A DNA stretch of 64,000 nt from JBOFMT01 sp051658525 (GTDB lineage Bacteria; Bacillota_I; Bacilli_A; Erysipelotrichales; Erysipelotrichaceae). Location: contig JBOFMT010000084.1 of assembly GCA_051658525.1 (NCBI GenBank), positions 1 through 64,000 on the forward strand. Reading direction: 5' to 3'. Numbering within the stretch: the first letter of the stretch is position 1; every line of letters begins with the position of its first letter. Of this stretch, positions 1 to 11,522 are shown in pieces. Below the pieces are notes generated by a model. That model was given only the letters and a program-made list of their open reading frames with translations, searched no databases and was not told the DNA's origin. The position numbers and the translations under genes were made by a program.

Positions 1-370
1 GCGCGAGTTTTCGTATACCCGAAAATCGGCACTTTGTTCTGTTTTCGGTTTAGATTATACCAAAAAAGCAGAAAAAAAGGACGAAATATCATGAATTTGA
101 TAATTGTCCTTATTGTGTAAAAATACAACTGGAAGTTACTACTGCAAAGTGGAACTTCGTTTTTCCATCAAGCTATTTTGTTATGAAAATGTTATGTTTT
201 TATAAATATAACGAGAAATCACTTTAGACTCATATTGTGTTCACTTTTTTCTAGAATAAAAATAGAAATTAAGGTAAACAATTAAAAGAATTTCACGCTT
301 GAATGTTACGATAGTTATATTTGCATAGGAGTTTGGTCTATTACACTCACACGTTAGTTGGACAATAACA
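1..370. other. Intergenic stretch, no gene recognised
   Basis: AT-rich, with no open frame of useful length on either strand. On the plus strand an ATG at 91 opens a nine-codon frame (MNLIIVLIV) behind a purine-rich AAAAGGACG. A weak stem GAAGTT/AACTTC at 132-137/153-158 is followed by a short T run. CCGAAAA/TTTTCGG near 19-48 is another possible hairpin. None of these can be tied to a gene inside the window. It probably separates rpoC from whatever lies to the left. Confidence 0.4.
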
Positions 371-400
371 AAAAAACACCCTATTTGAAATAGGGTGTTT
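371..400 (-). terminator. Intrinsic terminator of rpoBC
   Basis: Inverted repeat AACACCCTATTT/AAATAGGGTGTT lies immediately after the rpoC stop codon. Read on the minus strand it is followed by a run of seven T residues. It is the only strong terminator seen between rplK and the end of rpoC, so it probably ends the ribosomal protein/RNA polymerase transcripts. Confidence 0.9.
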
Positions 401-405
401 TAAGA

Positions 406-3400
406 TTAGTCTAGTTCATCGCCTTCAACAACACTCAACTCAGATTCATCAATCATTTCTTTGATTGTTTCTGACATGTTGCTGTCTTGTCCACCAATTA
501 AACTTAAGAATTCAGCTTCCGCGCTACCACGATTTGCAGCTTCACGTTTTGCTTTTAATTGTTTTGTAAGTTTTTCAATTTCTACTGAAGTTTCACGATC
601 GAAATCCATACCAGTACCAGCAGGAATTAACTTACCGATAATAACATTTTCTTTCAATCCGATCAAGTGGTCTTTCTTACCTTTGATAGCAGCATCAGTC
701 AATACTTTTGTAGTTTCTTGGAAAGATGCAGCGGATAAGAAGGAATCCGTTTCTACAGATGATTTTGAAATCCCCAATAATACTGGAGAGAAAATAGCAG
801 GTGTCTTACCAGATAACAAGACATTACGGTTCACTTTTGTGATTTCAGGGAATGAAATTTGAACACCTGGGTTCAATTTTGTATCATTTCCAGCAATAAC
901 TACTACTTTACGTAGCATTTGGCGAATCATAACCTCGATATGTTTATCGGAAATTTCGATACCTTGGCTAGCATATACTTTTTTTACTTCTTTAAGGATA
1001 TACTTTTGTACTTCCGTTACACCAGCAACTTCAAGAAGTTCTTTTGGATTTACTTGACCTTCAGTCAATTTATCTCCATTGGTAACATGTGAACCAATTT
1101 TTAACCAACTACGAATCGTTTGAGTCTGACCAATTTTATGTTCGATTGACTCTTTGTCGTTAGTAATAACAATTTCAATACCATTTAAGTTATCTAAACG
1201 GTTGATTGCTGTAATTTCACCAGAAATTTTAGCTAATACAGCAGCACCTTTTGGACAACGGGCTTCGAAAAGTTCTTCAACACGAGGAAGACCTTGCGTG
1301 ATATCTCCACCTTCACCGGCAGCAACCCCACCGGTATGGAACGTACGCATCGTTAACTGAGTACCTGGCTCACCGATAGATTGGGCAGCCATTGTACCAA
1401 CAGCCTCACCAGTTTCAACGATTTTACCAGTTGCCATGTTACGTCCATAACATTTTTTACATACTCCATAAATTGATTTACATGTAAAGGCACTACGGAT
1501 ATACATCCCTTTAACACCTGCATCAACAATTTCGCGTGCAATTTCTTCTGTCATAAATTCATCAGAGTCAATGATCATTTCACCAGTTTGAGGGTGAAGA
1601 ACAACTTGTTTCGAGAAACGTCCAACCAAACGGTCATAGAATTTTTCGATTTCAGAATTATTCTTTTGATCAATAATAGCCTCAACCCAGAATCCTTTGT
1701 CTGTACCACAGTCTTCTTGTTTAACGATAACATCTTGTGCAACGTCAACCAAACGACGAGTTAAGTATCCAGACTCAGCAGTTTTCAAGGCAGTATCCGT
1801 TAACCCTTTACGTACCCCATGGGTAGAGATAAAGAACTCAGATACGTTTAATCCTTCACGGAATGAAGAATAAATAGGGACCTCGATAATCGCAGGTGTA
1901 TACCCTTTTGTAGATTTAGATTGTGATGGTTTTGACATCAATCCACGCATACCTGCCAACTGTGTAAAGTTGGAAGTATTACCACGTGCACCAGATGTTG
2001 CCATCATGTTAATTGGATTTTTACGTTCCAAAGACTTCATTAACTCTCCACCAATTTCAGCTTTGATATTATCCCAAAGTTTTGTTAAGTGAGATTCCCA
2101 TTCCTGGGCAGTCAATTTACCTTTGTTACGTAAACGCATAAGTTCTTCGGCTTTTTCTTTACCATAAACTACGTATTTTTGTTTGTTTGGAGCAACCTCG
2201 ATATCGGCAAGAGATACCGTCATACCAGCGATTGTTGAGTATTTAAATCCTAAGTTTTTAATCTCATCCAAGATTTCAGAAGTTTTAACAGTAGAGTAGC
2301 GTTTGAACACTTCACTAATTACACTTCCCAATTCTTTTTTCTTGAATGCTTCTACAAGAGGCATTCCAGCGATATGAGCTTTTATATCTGAACCCATAGG
2401 TAAGAAGTATTTTTCTGGAGTAGCAACAAAGTTTGCACCAGAAATCTCATTCAAGAATGGGAAATCTTCTGGAAACATGTTATTGAAAATAACTTTTCCG
2501 ACCGTCGTAATCAAGTATTGGTTTTCTTGTTCTTTTGTAAATGAAGTTTTACCTAAAGAACGAGCCATAACACCAATACGTGAGTGAAGGTGGATTTGTT
2601 TCATATCATAAGCAATCATTACTTCGTTTACATCGCGGTATACGTGACCTTCATTCGAAGCAAATAAACGCCATTGGTCTCCTAAATCATTGCAATCAAC
2701 TGCATCATACTTCGCAGCAATTGCTTCGAACTCAGCAGCTGTTTCTTCCATTGTTAAGTAGAAGTTACCCAAAACCATGTCCTGAGAAGGTGTAACGATA
2801 GGCTTACCATCTTTTGGACCTAAGATGTTATTAGAACCTAACATCAAAGTTAACGCCTCTGCACGTGCCTCTTCTGAAAGTGGAACGTGGACAGCCATTT
2901 GGTCACCATCGAAATCGGCATTGAAGGCTGGCGTTACCAATGGGTGAAGACGAATTGCGCGTCCTTCCACTAGTTTTGGTTTAAATGCTTGAATCCCCAA
3001 ACGGTGAAGTGTCGGTGCACGGTTCAATAGAACTGGATATCCTTCGATTACATCTTCAACAATATCCCATACACGTGGATCCAAACGATCGATTAGTTTT
3101 TCAGCATTTTTTGGATTACTTGCAATTTCACGATTAACGATTTCGTTAATTACAAACGGTTTGAACAATTGAATTGCCATCTCACGTGGAATCCCACATT
3201 GATACATTTTCAAATCTGGTCCAACGGCGATTACTGAACGACCAGAGAAGTCAACACGTTTACCAAGTAAGTTTTGACGGAAACGCCCTTGTTTCCCTTT
3301 CAATGAGTGAGAAAGAGATTTCAATGCACGTCCACCAGCACCAGTAATTGGTTTTGAACGACGTCCATTATCAATCAAAGCATCAACCGCTTCTTGTAAC

Positions 3401-4260
3401 ATACGTTTTTCATTTTGTACGATGATTGCAGGTGTTCCAAGTTCTAACAATTTTTTCAAACGGTTATTTCTTGTAATTACACGACGATACAAGTCATTTA
3501 AATCACTTGTAGCGAAACGTCCACCATCCAATTGTAACATCGGACGTAAATCTGGTGGTATAACTGGAAGTACTGTAAGTACCATCCAATCCGGTTTATT
3601 TTCAGAATTACGGAAAGAGTCTACCGTATCCAAACGCTTGATTAATTTCTTGCGTTTTTCACCTTGTGCAGTTTCCAAATCAAATTGAATTTTTTTGTAT
3701 TCCGCTTCCAAGTCAACTTCGTTTAACAATGTATAAGCAGCTTCCGCTCCTGTTTGTGCAACGAATGAACCAGAACCGTAAATTGCTAGGTTTTCACGGT
3801 ATTCTTTTTCAGATAATACTTTTTTGTATTCTAATTTCGTATCTTTAGGGTCTGTTACAATCCAAGAAACGAAATATACTACTTCTTCCAATTGTTTTGG
3901 AGTTACATCAAGCAACAAAGCCATTCTTGATGGAATTCCACGCAAATACCAAATGTGTGCGACTGGAGCAGCCAATTCGATATGCCCCATGCGTTCACGA
4001 CGTACAGATGATTTTGTGATTTCTACACCACAACGATCACAAACTACACCTTTGTATCTAACTTTTTTATATTTTCCACAATAACATTCCCAGTCTTTTG
4101 AAGGACCAAAAATACGCTCGCAGAACAATCCATCTCTTTCCGGTTTTTGAGAACGATAGTTGATCGTCTCCGGTTTTTTAACTTCACCGAAAGACCATTC
4201 TCTGATTCTTTCTGGTGAAGCTAAGTTAATTTGGATTGAGGCAAAATTATTAACACTCAT
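406..4260 (-). CDS. rpoC: DNA-directed RNA polymerase subunit beta'
   Basis: Catalytic clamp subunit of RNA polymerase, 1284 residues. The N-terminal zinc finger is visible (CYCGKYKKV then CDRCG, near residues 58-77). The Mg-binding active-site motif NADFDGDQ lies near residue 450, and the bridge helix/trigger loop region ([14 protein letters not shown]) follows. The second zinc site is [15 protein letters not shown]. It is about 85 residues longer than the Bacillus protein as I remember it. ATG start with GGAGG upstream, 17 bases after the rpoB stop, so the two are cotranscribed. An intrinsic terminator follows the stop codon directly. Confidence 0.98.
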   Translation of the reverse strand: MSVNNFASIQINLASPERIREWSFGEVKKPETINYRSQKPERDGLFCERIFGPSKDWECYCGKYKKVRYKGVVCDRCGVEITKSSVRRERMGHIELAAPVAHIWYLRGIPSRMALLLDVTPKQLEEVVYFVSWIVTDPKDTKLEYKKVLSEKEYRENLAIYGSGSFVAQTGAEAAYTLLNEVDLEAEYKKIQFDLETAQGEKRKKLIKRLDTVDSFRNSENKPDWMVLTVLPVIPPDLRPMLQLDGGRFATSDLNDLYRRVITRNNRLKKLLELGTPAIIVQNEKRMLQEAVDALIDNGRRSKPITGAGGRALKSLSHSLKGKQGRFRQNLLGKRVDFSGRSVIAVGPDLKMYQCGIPREMAIQLFKPFVINEIVNREIASNPKNAEKLIDRLDPRVWDIVEDVIEGYPVLLNRAPTLHRLGIQAFKPKLVEGRAIRLHPLVTPAFNADFDGDQMAVHVPLSEEARAEALTLMLGSNNILGPKDGKPIVTPSQDMVLGNFYLTMEETAAEFEAIAAKYDAVDCNDLGDQWRLFASNEGHVYRDVNEVMIAYDMKQIHLHSRIGVMARSLGKTSFTKEQENQYLITTVGKVIFNNMFPEDFPFLNEISGANFVATPEKYFLPMGSDIKAHIAGMPLVEAFKKKELGSVISEVFKRYSTVKTSEILDEIKNLGFKYSTIAGMTVSLADIEVAPNKQKYVVYGKEKAEELMRLRNKGKLTAQEWESHLTKLWDNIKAEIGGELMKSLERKNPINMMATSGARGNTSNFTQLAGMRGLMSKPSQSKSTKGYTPAIIEVPIYSSFREGLNVSEFFISTHGVRKGLTDTALKTAESGYLTRRLVDVAQDVIVKQEDCGTDKGFWVEAIIDQKNNSEIEKFYDRLVGRFSKQVVLHPQTGEMIIDSDEFMTEEIAREIVDAGVKGMYIRSAFTCKSIYGVCKKCYGRNMATGKIVETGEAVGTMAAQSIGEPGTQLTMRTFHTGGVAAGEGGDITQGLPRVEELFEARCPKGAAVLAKISGEITAINRLDNLNGIEIVITNDKESIEHKIGQTQTIRSWLKIGSHVTNGDKLTEGQVNPKELLEVAGVTEVQKYILKEVKKVYASQGIEISDKHIEVMIRQMLRKVVVIAGNDTKLNPGVQISFPEITKVNRNVLLSGKTPAIFSPVLLGISKSSVETDSFLSAASFQETTKVLTDAAIKGKKDHLIGLKENVIIGKLIPAGTGMDFDRETSVEIEKLTKQLKAKREAANRGSAEAEFLSLIGGQDSNMSETIKEMIDESELSVVEGDELD

Positions 4261-4277
4261 CTCTTACGCCTCCTTAT

Positions 4278-7200
4278 TTATTCTTCATTGTCGCCGAATT
4301 CTTCTTCAAGATCTTCTAGCTCATCTACCAATTCGTCAAGTTCCTCATTTGTTTGTTCCAAATCTTCTGTGATATCGATTACTGGTGGCATTTCAGCAAC
4401 ACCTTCGTCGTTATCATTTTTCATTAGATCTACTTCATTACCAAGTTCATCTAACATTTTAACATCGATAGATAACGCTTGTAATTCGTGTTTCAATACG
4501 CGGAATGATTCTGGAATTCCCGGTTCAGGAATATCTCTACCTTTGATAATTGATTCGTATGTTTTTGTACGACCAACAACATCATCGGACTTAACAGTTA
4601 AGATTTCTTGCAATGTATGTGCAGCACCATAAGCTTCTAGTGCCCAAACTTCCATCTCCCCGAAACGTTGTCCACCATTTTGTGCTTTACCACCCAATGG
4701 TTGTTGCGTTACAAGTGAATATGGTCCTGTTGCACGAGCATGTAGTTTATCGTCAACCATGTGGGCCAACTTGATCATGTACATTACACCAACAGAAATA
4801 CGTTCATCGAATGGTTCACCAGTACGACCGTCGATTAGAACTTGTTTTCCATCTTTGGTCATATTAGCTTCTTCCATGATTGATTTCAACTCGTCGTTAT
4901 TGATACCGTCAAATACTGGAGAAGCAAACTTTGTATTCAATGCTTTCGCAGCGAATCCCAAGTGAATTTCTAGAATTTGTCCGATATTCATACGAGATGG
5001 TACCCCGAACGGGTTCAACATGATATCAACTGGTGTTCCATCAGGCATATATGGCATATCTTCCACAGGAAGGATTTTAGAAATAACCCCTTTGTTACCG
5101 TGACGTCCCGCCATTTTATCCCCTTCAGAGATTTTACGTTTTTGAACGATGTAAACTTTAACTGTTTCATTTACTCCTGGAGGTAAGTCATGTCCTTCAC
5201 TACGTTTGAATACACGTACTGAATGAACAATACCAGCACCACCATGTGGAACTTTTAATGAATTGTCACGAACTTCACGAGATTTCTCTCCGAAAATCGC
5301 TAACAATAATTTTTCTTCTGGAGAAACTTCGCTTTGTCCTTTTGGTGTCACTTTACCAACAAGGATGTCACCTTCGTTTACTTCAGCACCAACCATAACG
5401 ATACCGCGTGCATCCAAGTGACGACAAGAATTTTCACTTACGTTTGGAATATCGCGTGTAATTTCTTCAGGTCCTAATTTTGTTTCACGGCAATCAATAT
5501 CATATTCTTCGATGTGAATTGATGTATAAACATCATCACGAACCAAGCGTTCTGACATAATGATCGCATCTTCATAGTTATATCCGTACCATGTCATGAA
5601 GGCAATAGTAACGTTTTGTCCAAGTGCTAACTCTCCATTTTGCATAGATGGACCATCTGCCAAAATATCGCCAGCATGTACACGTTCACCACGTTTTACG
5701 ATTGGGATTTGGTTGATTGATGTTCCTGAGTTACTTCTTTGGAATTTTCTAACTTTATATTCACGACGTCCATCTGCTTGACTAACGATAACTTTTTGTG
5801 AATCGACGTATTCTACAATACCGTCACCTTTACATACGATACCAGAACCACTATCTTTTGCTACACGGTATTCAATACCTGTACCAACATATGGAGATTG
5901 TGGTCGTACCAAAGGAATTGCTTGACGCTGCATGTTCGCTCCCATTAGGGCACGAGACGCATCATCATTTTCTAAGAATGGAATACAAGCTGTTGCTACT
6001 GAAACGATTTGTTTCGGGCTAACATCGGCAAGTTCAACTACTTCGCGTTTTGCAAGGATGGTATCCCCTTGGTAACGAGATACTACTTGTTCATTGATCA
6101 AACGACCATCAACAACCTCATTGGCCTGTGCAATTACGAAATCGCTCTCTTCATCAGCTGATAAGTAAACAGCTTCTTCCAATACGCGACCATCTGGTGT
6201 CACCAAACGGTATGGTGTTTGGATAAATCCATACTCATTGATTTTTCCATATGTAGTTAAGTTAGAAATCAAACCGATATTTGGTCCCTCTGGTGTCTCG
6301 ATTGGACAAATACGACCGTAGTGAGATGAGTGAACGTCACGTACTTCAAATCCAGCACGGTCACGTGTCAAACCACCAGGCCCAAGAGCAGAAATACGAC
6401 GTTTGTTCGTTAATTCAGCAAGTGGATTTGTTTGGTCCATAAATTGTGACAACTGAGAAGAAGAGAAGAACTCTTTAATTGCAGCAGTCAAAGGACGAAT
6501 ATTTGTTAATTTTTTTGGTGTTAAAGCTTCGATATCAGCGATTGACATACGTTCTTTTACAACACGTTCCATACGAGATAACCCGATACGGAATTGGTTT
6601 TGAATCAATTCACCTACCGAACGAATACGACGGTTTCCTAATTGGTCAATATCATCTGTTGCTCCAATACCTTCCATAACATTCAAGGTATATGTGAACA
6701 GAGCATAAATATCAGAAATAGTAATCGTATGTTTGTTCGCAAATGGATCATTCCCTACGATTTTAACTACATGTTCATCCGTTCCACGAACTTTTAATTC
6801 TTGTACGGCAGCACCTAGCAACCATACACAAACATCTTCGCTCGCTACGCGTGCTTTTAATTCATCACTTAAGTCCGCAGACAATGCCATACGTTTTGTT
6901 TTAGGCTCATATTCGTAAGCATAACGTTCTCCATTTGATGTGCTAATCAAATCGGTTCCGTTAGCATCGCATACTTTAGCAAGTTCAAACATACGTTGTC
7001 CATAGTTTAGAATTGAGTTGATATTTTCAGGTGTTGCTTTTACTTCTTGTGCAAACACACCCGCGTATACCGTTACTGTTTCTAGTTCAGAAACAAGTGC
7101 TGGTAACACTTCTGGAGTAATAACTTCACCTGCATAAATTGTTTTTACTGATAATGCAATATCCGTAGCTGCTACACGTCCAACCAAACCTAAGTTATAG

Positions 7201-8408
7201 CTTGTAGGTACTGTAACTTTATCTGCATGTGCAAAGTTATTGTTGAATGGGAACGCAACTACGTGCATCCCTTTCTTCATTTCAGCACGCAACAAGTCGC
7301 GTTCTGAACGGTGAATCAAGGTTCCTGAAGGTAACAATACTTCTCCATCTGCAGTTAAAACATCTTCAGCAAGAAGATTTTTCTCTAAACGATTTACAAC
7401 GCTTAGTTTCTTTCCAAGTTTAAAACGCCCAGATTTTGTTAAATCATAACGACGAGCATCAAAGAACTTAGAGTTCATTAAAATATTTGATCCATCGATG
7501 GTAGGAATCTCATCAGAACGTTGGTTTTCGTAAATAGAAAGCAACGCTTCTTCTGTTGATTTTACCTTATCGGCCATCAATGTATTTTCTACTTCTTCAT
7601 ATTTTCCTAAATATGCACCATATAATAACAAGTACATGTTAAGGAATTCGCGGTTTTCTACGTCTTCAGGAAGATCGAAATCTACATTTCTTCCCATTGC
7701 ACGTAAAAAGTTTTTCAATGGTTCAACATCAAATGCATTCGTATCTTTGTTGATATCGAATGACATCCCCAATGCTTTAAACAAGATTGTTGATAACATT
7801 TTACGCTTACGGTCAATACTCATACTCAAAATACGAGCTTGTGTCGGTTTTTTGTTTTCCGTTAAGAATTCCAACCATGTACCACGACTTGGAATCAATT
7901 CACTACGGAATGTTTCACGTCCTGTTTTTTCTTCAAAACCATTTGCAAAATAAGCTCCTGGAGAACGAACGATCTGCGAAACAATAACACGTTCCGCTCC
8001 ATTGATAATAAATGTCCCAGTATCAGTCATCAAAGGGAAATCCCCTAAGAATACTTCTTCTGGTTTTGTAATTACTTCACCTGTTGCTGTATCAGTGATT
8101 TCCAGCTCCATTTTTGCTTTTAATGGTGCCGCAAAATTGCATTCACGATACTGTGATTCTTCTGCATTAAATTTAGGCGTTCCGAATTCATAATCTAGAA
8201 AGTTTAATTTGATATTTCCCCCATAGTTTTGAATCGGGTAAATCTCATTGAATACTTCGCCAATACCTTCTGCCTTGAACCAGTCAAAAGAATCGGTTTG
8301 TATTTCAACCAAGTTTGGTAGTTCTAAACTACCGCTTACTTTTGAGTAATCTCTACGTTGTGCTTTTTTACCAGAATCAACGATACGATATGTCTCTTTT
8401 TTATCCAT
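4278..8408 (-). CDS. rpoB: DNA-directed RNA polymerase subunit beta
   Basis: Catalytic beta subunit of RNA polymerase. I chose the ATG at 8408 (MDKKETYR) because AAAGAAAGG lies nine bases upstream. An in-frame ATG at 8441 has no ribosome site. This gives 1376 residues, about 180 more than Bacillus. Much of the excess lies near residues 220-300 and 348-548, before the conserved [10 protein letters not shown] block. The rifampicin pocket ([13 protein letters not shown]... to [10 protein letters not shown]) has Asn at residue 668, where E. coli has His526. The C-terminus is rich in Asp and Glu. rpoC follows after 17 bases. A weak minus-strand promoter may lie in the gap after the methyltransferase gene. 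Confidence 0.98.
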   Translation of the reverse strand: MDKKETYRIVDSGKKAQRRDYSKVSGSLELPNLVEIQTDSFDWFKAEGIGEVFNEIYPIQNYGGNIKLNFLDYEFGTPKFNAEESQYRECNFAAPLKAKMELEITDTATGEVITKPEEVFLGDFPLMTDTGTFIINGAERVIVSQIVRSPGAYFANGFEEKTGRETFRSELIPSRGTWLEFLTENKKPTQARILSMSIDRKRKMLSTILFKALGMSFDINKDTNAFDVEPLKNFLRAMGRNVDFDLPEDVENREFLNMYLLLYGAYLGKYEEVENTLMADKVKSTEEALLSIYENQRSDEIPTIDGSNILMNSKFFDARRYDLTKSGRFKLGKKLSVVNRLEKNLLAEDVLTADGEVLLPSGTLIHRSERDLLRAEMKKGMHVVAFPFNNNFAHADKVTVPTSYNLGLVGRVAATDIALSVKTIYAGEVITPEVLPALVSELETVTVYAGVFAQEVKATPENINSILNYGQRMFELAKVCDANGTDLISTSNGERYAYEYEPKTKRMALSADLSDELKARVASEDVCVWLLGAAVQELKVRGTDEHVVKIVGNDPFANKHTITISDIYALFTYTLNVMEGIGATDDIDQLGNRRIRSVGELIQNQFRIGLSRMERVVKERMSIADIEALTPKKLTNIRPLTAAIKEFFSSSQLSQFMDQTNPLAELTNKRRISALGPGGLTRDRAGFEVRDVHSSHYGRICPIETPEGPNIGLISNLTTYGKINEYGFIQTPYRLVTPDGRVLEEAVYLSADEESDFVIAQANEVVDGRLINEQVVSRYQGDTILAKREVVELADVSPKQIVSVATACIPFLENDDASRALMGANMQRQAIPLVRPQSPYVGTGIEYRVAKDSGSGIVCKGDGIVEYVDSQKVIVSQADGRREYKVRKFQRSNSGTSINQIPIVKRGERVHAGDILADGPSMQNGELALGQNVTIAFMTWYGYNYEDAIIMSERLVRDDVYTSIHIEEYDIDCRETKLGPEEITRDIPNVSENSCRHLDARGIVMVGAEVNEGDILVGKVTPKGQSEVSPEEKLLLAIFGEKSREVRDNSLKVPHGGAGIVHSVRVFKRSEGHDLPPGVNETVKVYIVQKRKISEGDKMAGRHGNKGVISKILPVEDMPYMPDGTPVDIMLNPFGVPSRMNIGQILEIHLGFAAKALNTKFASPVFDGINNDELKSIMEEANMTKDGKQVLIDGRTGEPFDERISVGVMYMIKLAHMVDDKLHARATGPYSLVTQQPLGGKAQNGGQRFGEMEVWALEAYGAAHTLQEILTVKSDDVVGRTKTYESIIKGRDIPEPGIPESFRVLKHELQALSIDVKMLDELGNEVDLMKNDNDEGVAEMPPVIDITEDLEQTNEELDELVDELEDLEEEFGDNEE

Positions 8409-8480
8409 GTACGCCATCCTTTCTTTGAGATAATTCACCATTTTTTACACAAAAAAGGGCTATAAATCCCATTTTAATAA

Positions 8481-8510
8481 ATACTATTATGCAATTTATT
8501 ATAATATCAA
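8481..8510 (-). promoter_or_regulatory. Possible rpoB promoter
   Basis: On the minus strand TTGATA (8505-8510) is followed after 18 bases by TAGTAT (8481-8486). It lies between the methyltransferase stop and the rpoB start. Both hexamers are imperfect, so it could be secondary to read-through from the ribosomal protein operon. Confidence 0.3.
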
Positions 8511-8518
8511 AGCTTCTA

Positions 8519-9124
8519 TTATTTGTCAAGTTTTTTTGTCGCTTTTAGAACAAAAAAGCCTTTTGACTTCGTGCATACCATACAATTCCCAAAAACTTCA
8601 GAAATCTTTTTGATTGCACTTTCCGCTCCGTGTTGCTTTCGAATAACGACCCACAAATGACCATCTTCAGTTAAATGATCATAAGCATCCGTAAAGATTT
8701 GGTAGATTACTTGTTTACCAGCTCGAATTGGTGGATTTGTTATGATATCGGAATAATCTTTCCGTTCCACAGAATCAAAACAATAAGATTCGAAGATCGT
8801 TGCTGAAACTTGATTCTTTTCTGCATTGATTTTAGCGAGTTCCAATGCTCTCGGATTCACATCAACCATCTCAAATCTCGATTCCGGTAATATTTTGCCC
8901 AATATTACTCCAATTGTGCCGTAACCACAGCCTACATCCAACACATCTTTACCTAGACCCGCATCGATGATTGTTTCCATTAATACTTTTGTACCATAAT
9001 CGATTCCACTTTTTGCAAACACTCCATTGTCAGTGACAAAGGAATAATTAAAACACCAAAACCGGAAAGAAATTTCCTTCCGGTTTTGTTCTAAATGACG
9101 ATTATCAGTAAAGTAATGATTCAT
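8519..9124 (-). CDS. Class I SAM methyltransferase, RsmC/YbxB-like
   Basis: Predicted N2-guanine rRNA methyltransferase of the RsmC family, 201 residues. The SAM-binding motif VLDVGCGYGTIGVIL is near residue 65, and the catalytic-type motif TNPPIRAG is near residue 128. The N-terminus FRFWCFNYSFVTDNGVF matches the family's start of the MTS domain. It lies between rplL and rpoB, as ybxB does in Bacillus. ATG start behind AGGCAGGCG. E. coli RsmC has an extra N-terminal domain that is absent here. Calling the substrate 16S rRNA is inference from the family. Confidence 0.88.
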   Translation of the reverse strand: MNHYFTDNRHLEQNRKEISFRFWCFNYSFVTDNGVFAKSGIDYGTKVLMETIIDAGLGKDVLDVGCGYGTIGVILGKILPESRFEMVDVNPRALELAKINAEKNQVSATIFESYCFDSVERKDYSDIITNPPIRAGKQVIYQIFTDAYDHLTEDGHLWVVIRKQHGAESAIKKISEVFGNCMVCTKSKGFFVLKATKKLDK

Positions 9125-9143
9125 AATATCGCCTGCCTTTACA

Positions 9144-9165
9144 GTATTGAATAAGAATTCAATAC
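9144..9165 (-). other. Hairpin between rplL and rsmC-like gene
   Basis: GTATTGAAT/ATTCAATAC is a perfect nine-base-pair stem with a four-base loop. It sits just upstream of the methyltransferase ribosome site. There is no U run after it on the minus strand, so it is more likely an RNA processing or stability element than a terminator. Confidence 0.45.
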
Positions 9166-9196
9166 GCTAGATTCATAGTGTGTTTGTATTCGTTAA

Positions 9197-9565
9197 TTAT
9201 TTAACTTCTACAACTGCACCAGCTTCTTGCAATTTAGTTTTGATTACTTCTGCATCTTCTGGTTTGATGTCAGCTTTGATTACTGAAGGTGCTTTGTCAA
9301 CAAGACCTTTTGCTTCAACTAATCCAAGACCTGTGATTTCACGTACAGCTTTGATTACTGCAACTTTAGTTGGTCCAGCTTCTGTCAATGTAACAGTTAC
9401 TTCAGTTGGTCCAGCTGGAGCAGCATCAGCAGCAGCAGCTACAGCTACTGGAGCAGCAGCAGTTACACCGAATTCTTCTTCGATTGCTTTTACTAGTTCG
9501 TTCAATTCTAAAATTGTCATCTCTTTTAGAGAATCAATAACATCTTGTGTATTTAATTTTGCCAT
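9197..9565 (-). CDS. rplL: Ribosomal protein L7/L12
   Basis: Acidic stalk protein of the 50S subunit that recruits translation factors, 122 residues. The N-terminal dimerisation segment ([30 protein letters not shown]) is visible. An Ala-rich hinge lies near residues 35-55, and the conserved C-terminal domain carries the [14 protein letters not shown] segment. Strong AGGAGG ribosome site. It follows rplJ by 23 bases, the usual pair, so that multiple L12 copies can be made per L10. Confidence 0.98.
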   Translation of the reverse strand: MAKLNTQDVIDSLKEMTILELNELVKAIEEEFGVTAAAPVAVAAAADAAPAGPTEVTVTLTEAGPTKVAVIKAVREITGLGLVEAKGLVDKAPSVIKADIKPEDAEVIKTKLQEAGAVVEVK

Positions 9566-9588
9566 TTTAATTTTCCTCCTGTTAGAAA

Positions 9589-10098
9589 TTAGTTTTCTTC
9601 TGTTGTTGTTTCTTCGTTTTTCTCCGCTACAGCTTTAACAGCGCATGCGAAGCTACGTACTGGAGATTGTAAACATCCAAGTAACATTGAGATCATACCC
9701 TCACGGTTTGGCAATGCAGCCAATTCGTTGATTGTATCAACATTTACTACTTTTCCTTCTACGACACCAGTTTTCAATACTAGTTTTTCATGTTTCTTTG
9801 CAAATTTTGCAAGTACACGAGCTGGAGCTACTGCATCGCTACCGAATGCGATTGCGTTAGGTCCTGTAAGGTTTTCTGATAACTCACCGAAACCAGCTTC
9901 TTCCGCAGCACGTTGAGCCATTGAATTTTTGTAAACTTTAAATTCAACACCTTCAGCACGTAACTCACGACGAAGTTCAGTAACTTGAGCAACAGTTAAC
10001 CCGCGATACTCGACAACTACTGTAGATTGCGCTTCGCGCATTTTTCCAGCAATTTCTTCGACAACCGCTTTTTTGTTATCGATGATCGTTTGGTTCAT
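9589..10098 (-). CDS. rplJ: Ribosomal protein L10
   Basis: Stalk base protein that anchors L7/L12 to 23S rRNA, 169 residues. The family N-terminus ([28 protein letters not shown]) and the [17 protein letters not shown] region are clear. The C-terminus ends in the acidic tail that holds the L12 helices. ATG behind AGGAGGTGTCAGG. The upstream 190 bases form an L10-type leader with an attenuator, so expression is probably autoregulated by the L10-L12 complex. Confidence 0.97.
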   Translation of the reverse strand: MNQTIIDNKKAVVEEIAGKMREAQSTVVVEYRGLTVAQVTELRRELRAEGVEFKVYKNSMAQRAAEEAGFGELSENLTGPNAIAFGSDAVAPARVLAKFAKKHEKLVLKTGVVEGKVVNVDTINELAALPNREGMISMLLGCLQSPVRSFACAVKAVAEKNEETTTEEN

Positions 10099-10145
10099 CC
10101 TGACACCTCCTATTTTATATATGTAACAATATACCTAAGAGCTTT

Positions 10146-10262
10146 TTTAAAAAAACTCGCACTGTTATTGGAAACCAAAGGACAGCGCGAGTGAAAGTTT
10201 AAATATGTTCTTTCTACCTCGGCAACATGATTAAGACTTACGTCCGTTGCTGTCTATGGCAT
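10146..10262 (-). promoter_or_regulatory. L10 leader with attenuator hairpin
   Basis: The noncoding RNA upstream of rplJ contains the L10-leader-like stretch GCCGAGGTAGAAAGAACA. Further downstream, ACTCGC(A)CTGTT and GACAG(C)GCGAGT (10155-10166/10181-10192) form a long stem with one mismatch. On the minus strand this stem ends in a T run, a typical intrinsic terminator. The layout fits transcription attenuation in which L10-L12 binding to the upstream fold allows the terminator to form. Confidence 0.75.
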
Positions 10263-10288
10263 ATTGATGACACTAAATTAATTTGAAA

Positions 10289-10981
10289 TTAACGAGTAAC
10301 TTCGTTTCCTACTTTGATACCAGGACCCATTGTAGTTGCAACTGTTACATTTTTCATGTAAGCACCTTTAACTGCAGCTGGTCTAGCACGTAGAATTACA
10401 TCGTAGATTGCTTTAAAGTTCTCTACTAGTTTTTCGTCTTCGAATGAAACTTTACCGATCATAAGATTGATATTTCCTTCTTTGTCAACGCGGTATTCTA
10501 CTTTACCTTTTTTGATATCTTCAACAGCTTTAGCAACATCCATAGTTACTGTACCTGTTTTAGGGTTAGGCATTAAACCTTTAGGTCCTAGGACACGTCC
10601 CAATTTCCCTAATTCACCCATCATGTTTGGAGTTGCAACGATAACATCGAACTCAAACCAACCTTTACCGATTTTTTCAAGTAGTTCTTTACCACCTACG
10701 AAATCAGCTCCAGCGTCGATAGCTTCTTGCTCTTTTGGTCCTTGTGTAATTACACAAACTTTTTGTGTACGTCCAGTTCCATTAGGCAATACCATCGCTC
10801 CACGGATTTGTTGATCAGCGTGACGTGGATCAACGTTCAAACGGAATGATACTTCTACAGATGCATCAAATTTAACGAAATTAGCTTCTTTAGCTAATTT
10901 AACTGCTTCTTCAATTGAATAAGTTTTGCTACGATCAACTAATTTTGCAGCTTCAAGATATTTTTTTCCAACTTTTGCCAT
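10289..10981 (-). CDS. rplA: Ribosomal protein L1
   Basis: 23S rRNA-binding protein of the L1 stalk, 230 residues, normal length. The signature [18 protein letters not shown] is present near residues 127-144, with the N-terminal [15 protein letters not shown]. It can also act as a translational repressor of its own operon in many bacteria. It follows rplK by 21 bases. The distance and the L10 leader after it suggest rplKA and rplJL can be controlled separately. Confidence 0.98.
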   Translation of the reverse strand: MAKVGKKYLEAAKLVDRSKTYSIEEAVKLAKEANFVKFDASVEVSFRLNVDPRHADQQIRGAMVLPNGTGRTQKVCVITQGPKEQEAIDAGADFVGGKELLEKIGKGWFEFDVIVATPNMMGELGKLGRVLGPKGLMPNPKTGTVTMDVAKAVEDIKKGKVEYRVDKEGNINLMIGKVSFEDEKLVENFKAIYDVILRARPAAVKGAYMKNVTVATTMGPGIKVGNEVTR

Positions 10982-11002
10982 AATTAATTACCTCAGCCTT
11001 TC

Positions 11003-11431
11003 TTATTCCATACCTTCAACAACAATACCCATGTTGCGAGCTGTACCAGCGACAATACGCATAGCAGCTTCTACATCATTAGCATTCAAGTCAGGTAGTT
11101 TGTATTCAGCGATTTCACGAATTTGCTCAGCAGTAACCGTAGCTACTTTTTCTACTTTTGCTTTCGCAGAACCTTTTTTAATTCCAGCAGCTTTTTTCAA
11201 CATGATTGCTGCCGGTGTAGTTTTGATAATGAAATCAAAGCTTTTGTCTTCGTATGCAGTAATGATTACTGGTACGACATCTCCAGCACGCTCTCTTGTT
11301 GCATCGTTGAATGCAGAACAGAATTGAGGCATATTAATACCTGCTGACGCTAATGCTGGTCCTGGTTTTGCTCCCCCTGCAGGGAATTGTAATTTTGCGA
11401 TTTTCGCAACTTTTTTACTCACAAGACACAC
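11003..11431 (-). CDS. rplK: Ribosomal protein L11
   Basis: GTPase-centre protein of the 50S subunit, 142 residues. The start [19 protein letters not shown] has the proline-rich family loop ([20 protein letters not shown]). The C-terminal rRNA-binding domain is intact ([17 protein letters not shown]). The leading MCL could be skipped, since a GTG four codons in also fits family length, but TATAGGAGG lies suitably upstream of the ATG. A consensus promoter and an 85-base leader precede it. Confidence 0.97.
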   Translation of the reverse strand: MCLVSKKVAKIAKLQFPAGGAKPGPALASAGINMPQFCSAFNDATRERAGDVVPVIITAYEDKSFDFIIKTTPAAIMLKKAAGIKKGSAKAKVEKVATVTAEQIREIAEYKLPDLNANDVEAAMRIVAGTARNMGIVVEGME

Positions 11432-11515
11432 CTCCTATAATTTGTTTGTCTTATGCAGTGGTTACCAGACGGTTGCTCGTCCTCCCACGCAATAAATCTC
11501 CACCTTTTTAGTGGC
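11432..11515 (-). promoter_or_regulatory. rplK 5' leader, possible L1 operator
   Basis: The transcribed leader between the promoter and rplK contains GCGTGGGAGG and, about 20 bases later, GTAACCAC, which can pair as GTGG/CCAC. Similar GTGGGAGG leaders precede rplK in other Firmicutes, where an L1-binding rRNA mimic has been proposed. The function here is inference. Confidence 0.4.
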
Positions 11516-11522
11516 TTATAAC

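Noticed and set aside
461..862. Plus-strand open frame of 133 codons inside rpoC
   Set aside because: It mirrors the beta' coding sequence, has no ribosome site or known domain, and many such frames occur opposite AT-rich genes here.
9180..9638. Plus-strand frame of 152 codons opposite rplL
   Set aside because: Ala/Thr/Ser-rich translation is the reverse of the L7/L12 hinge codons, not an independent protein.
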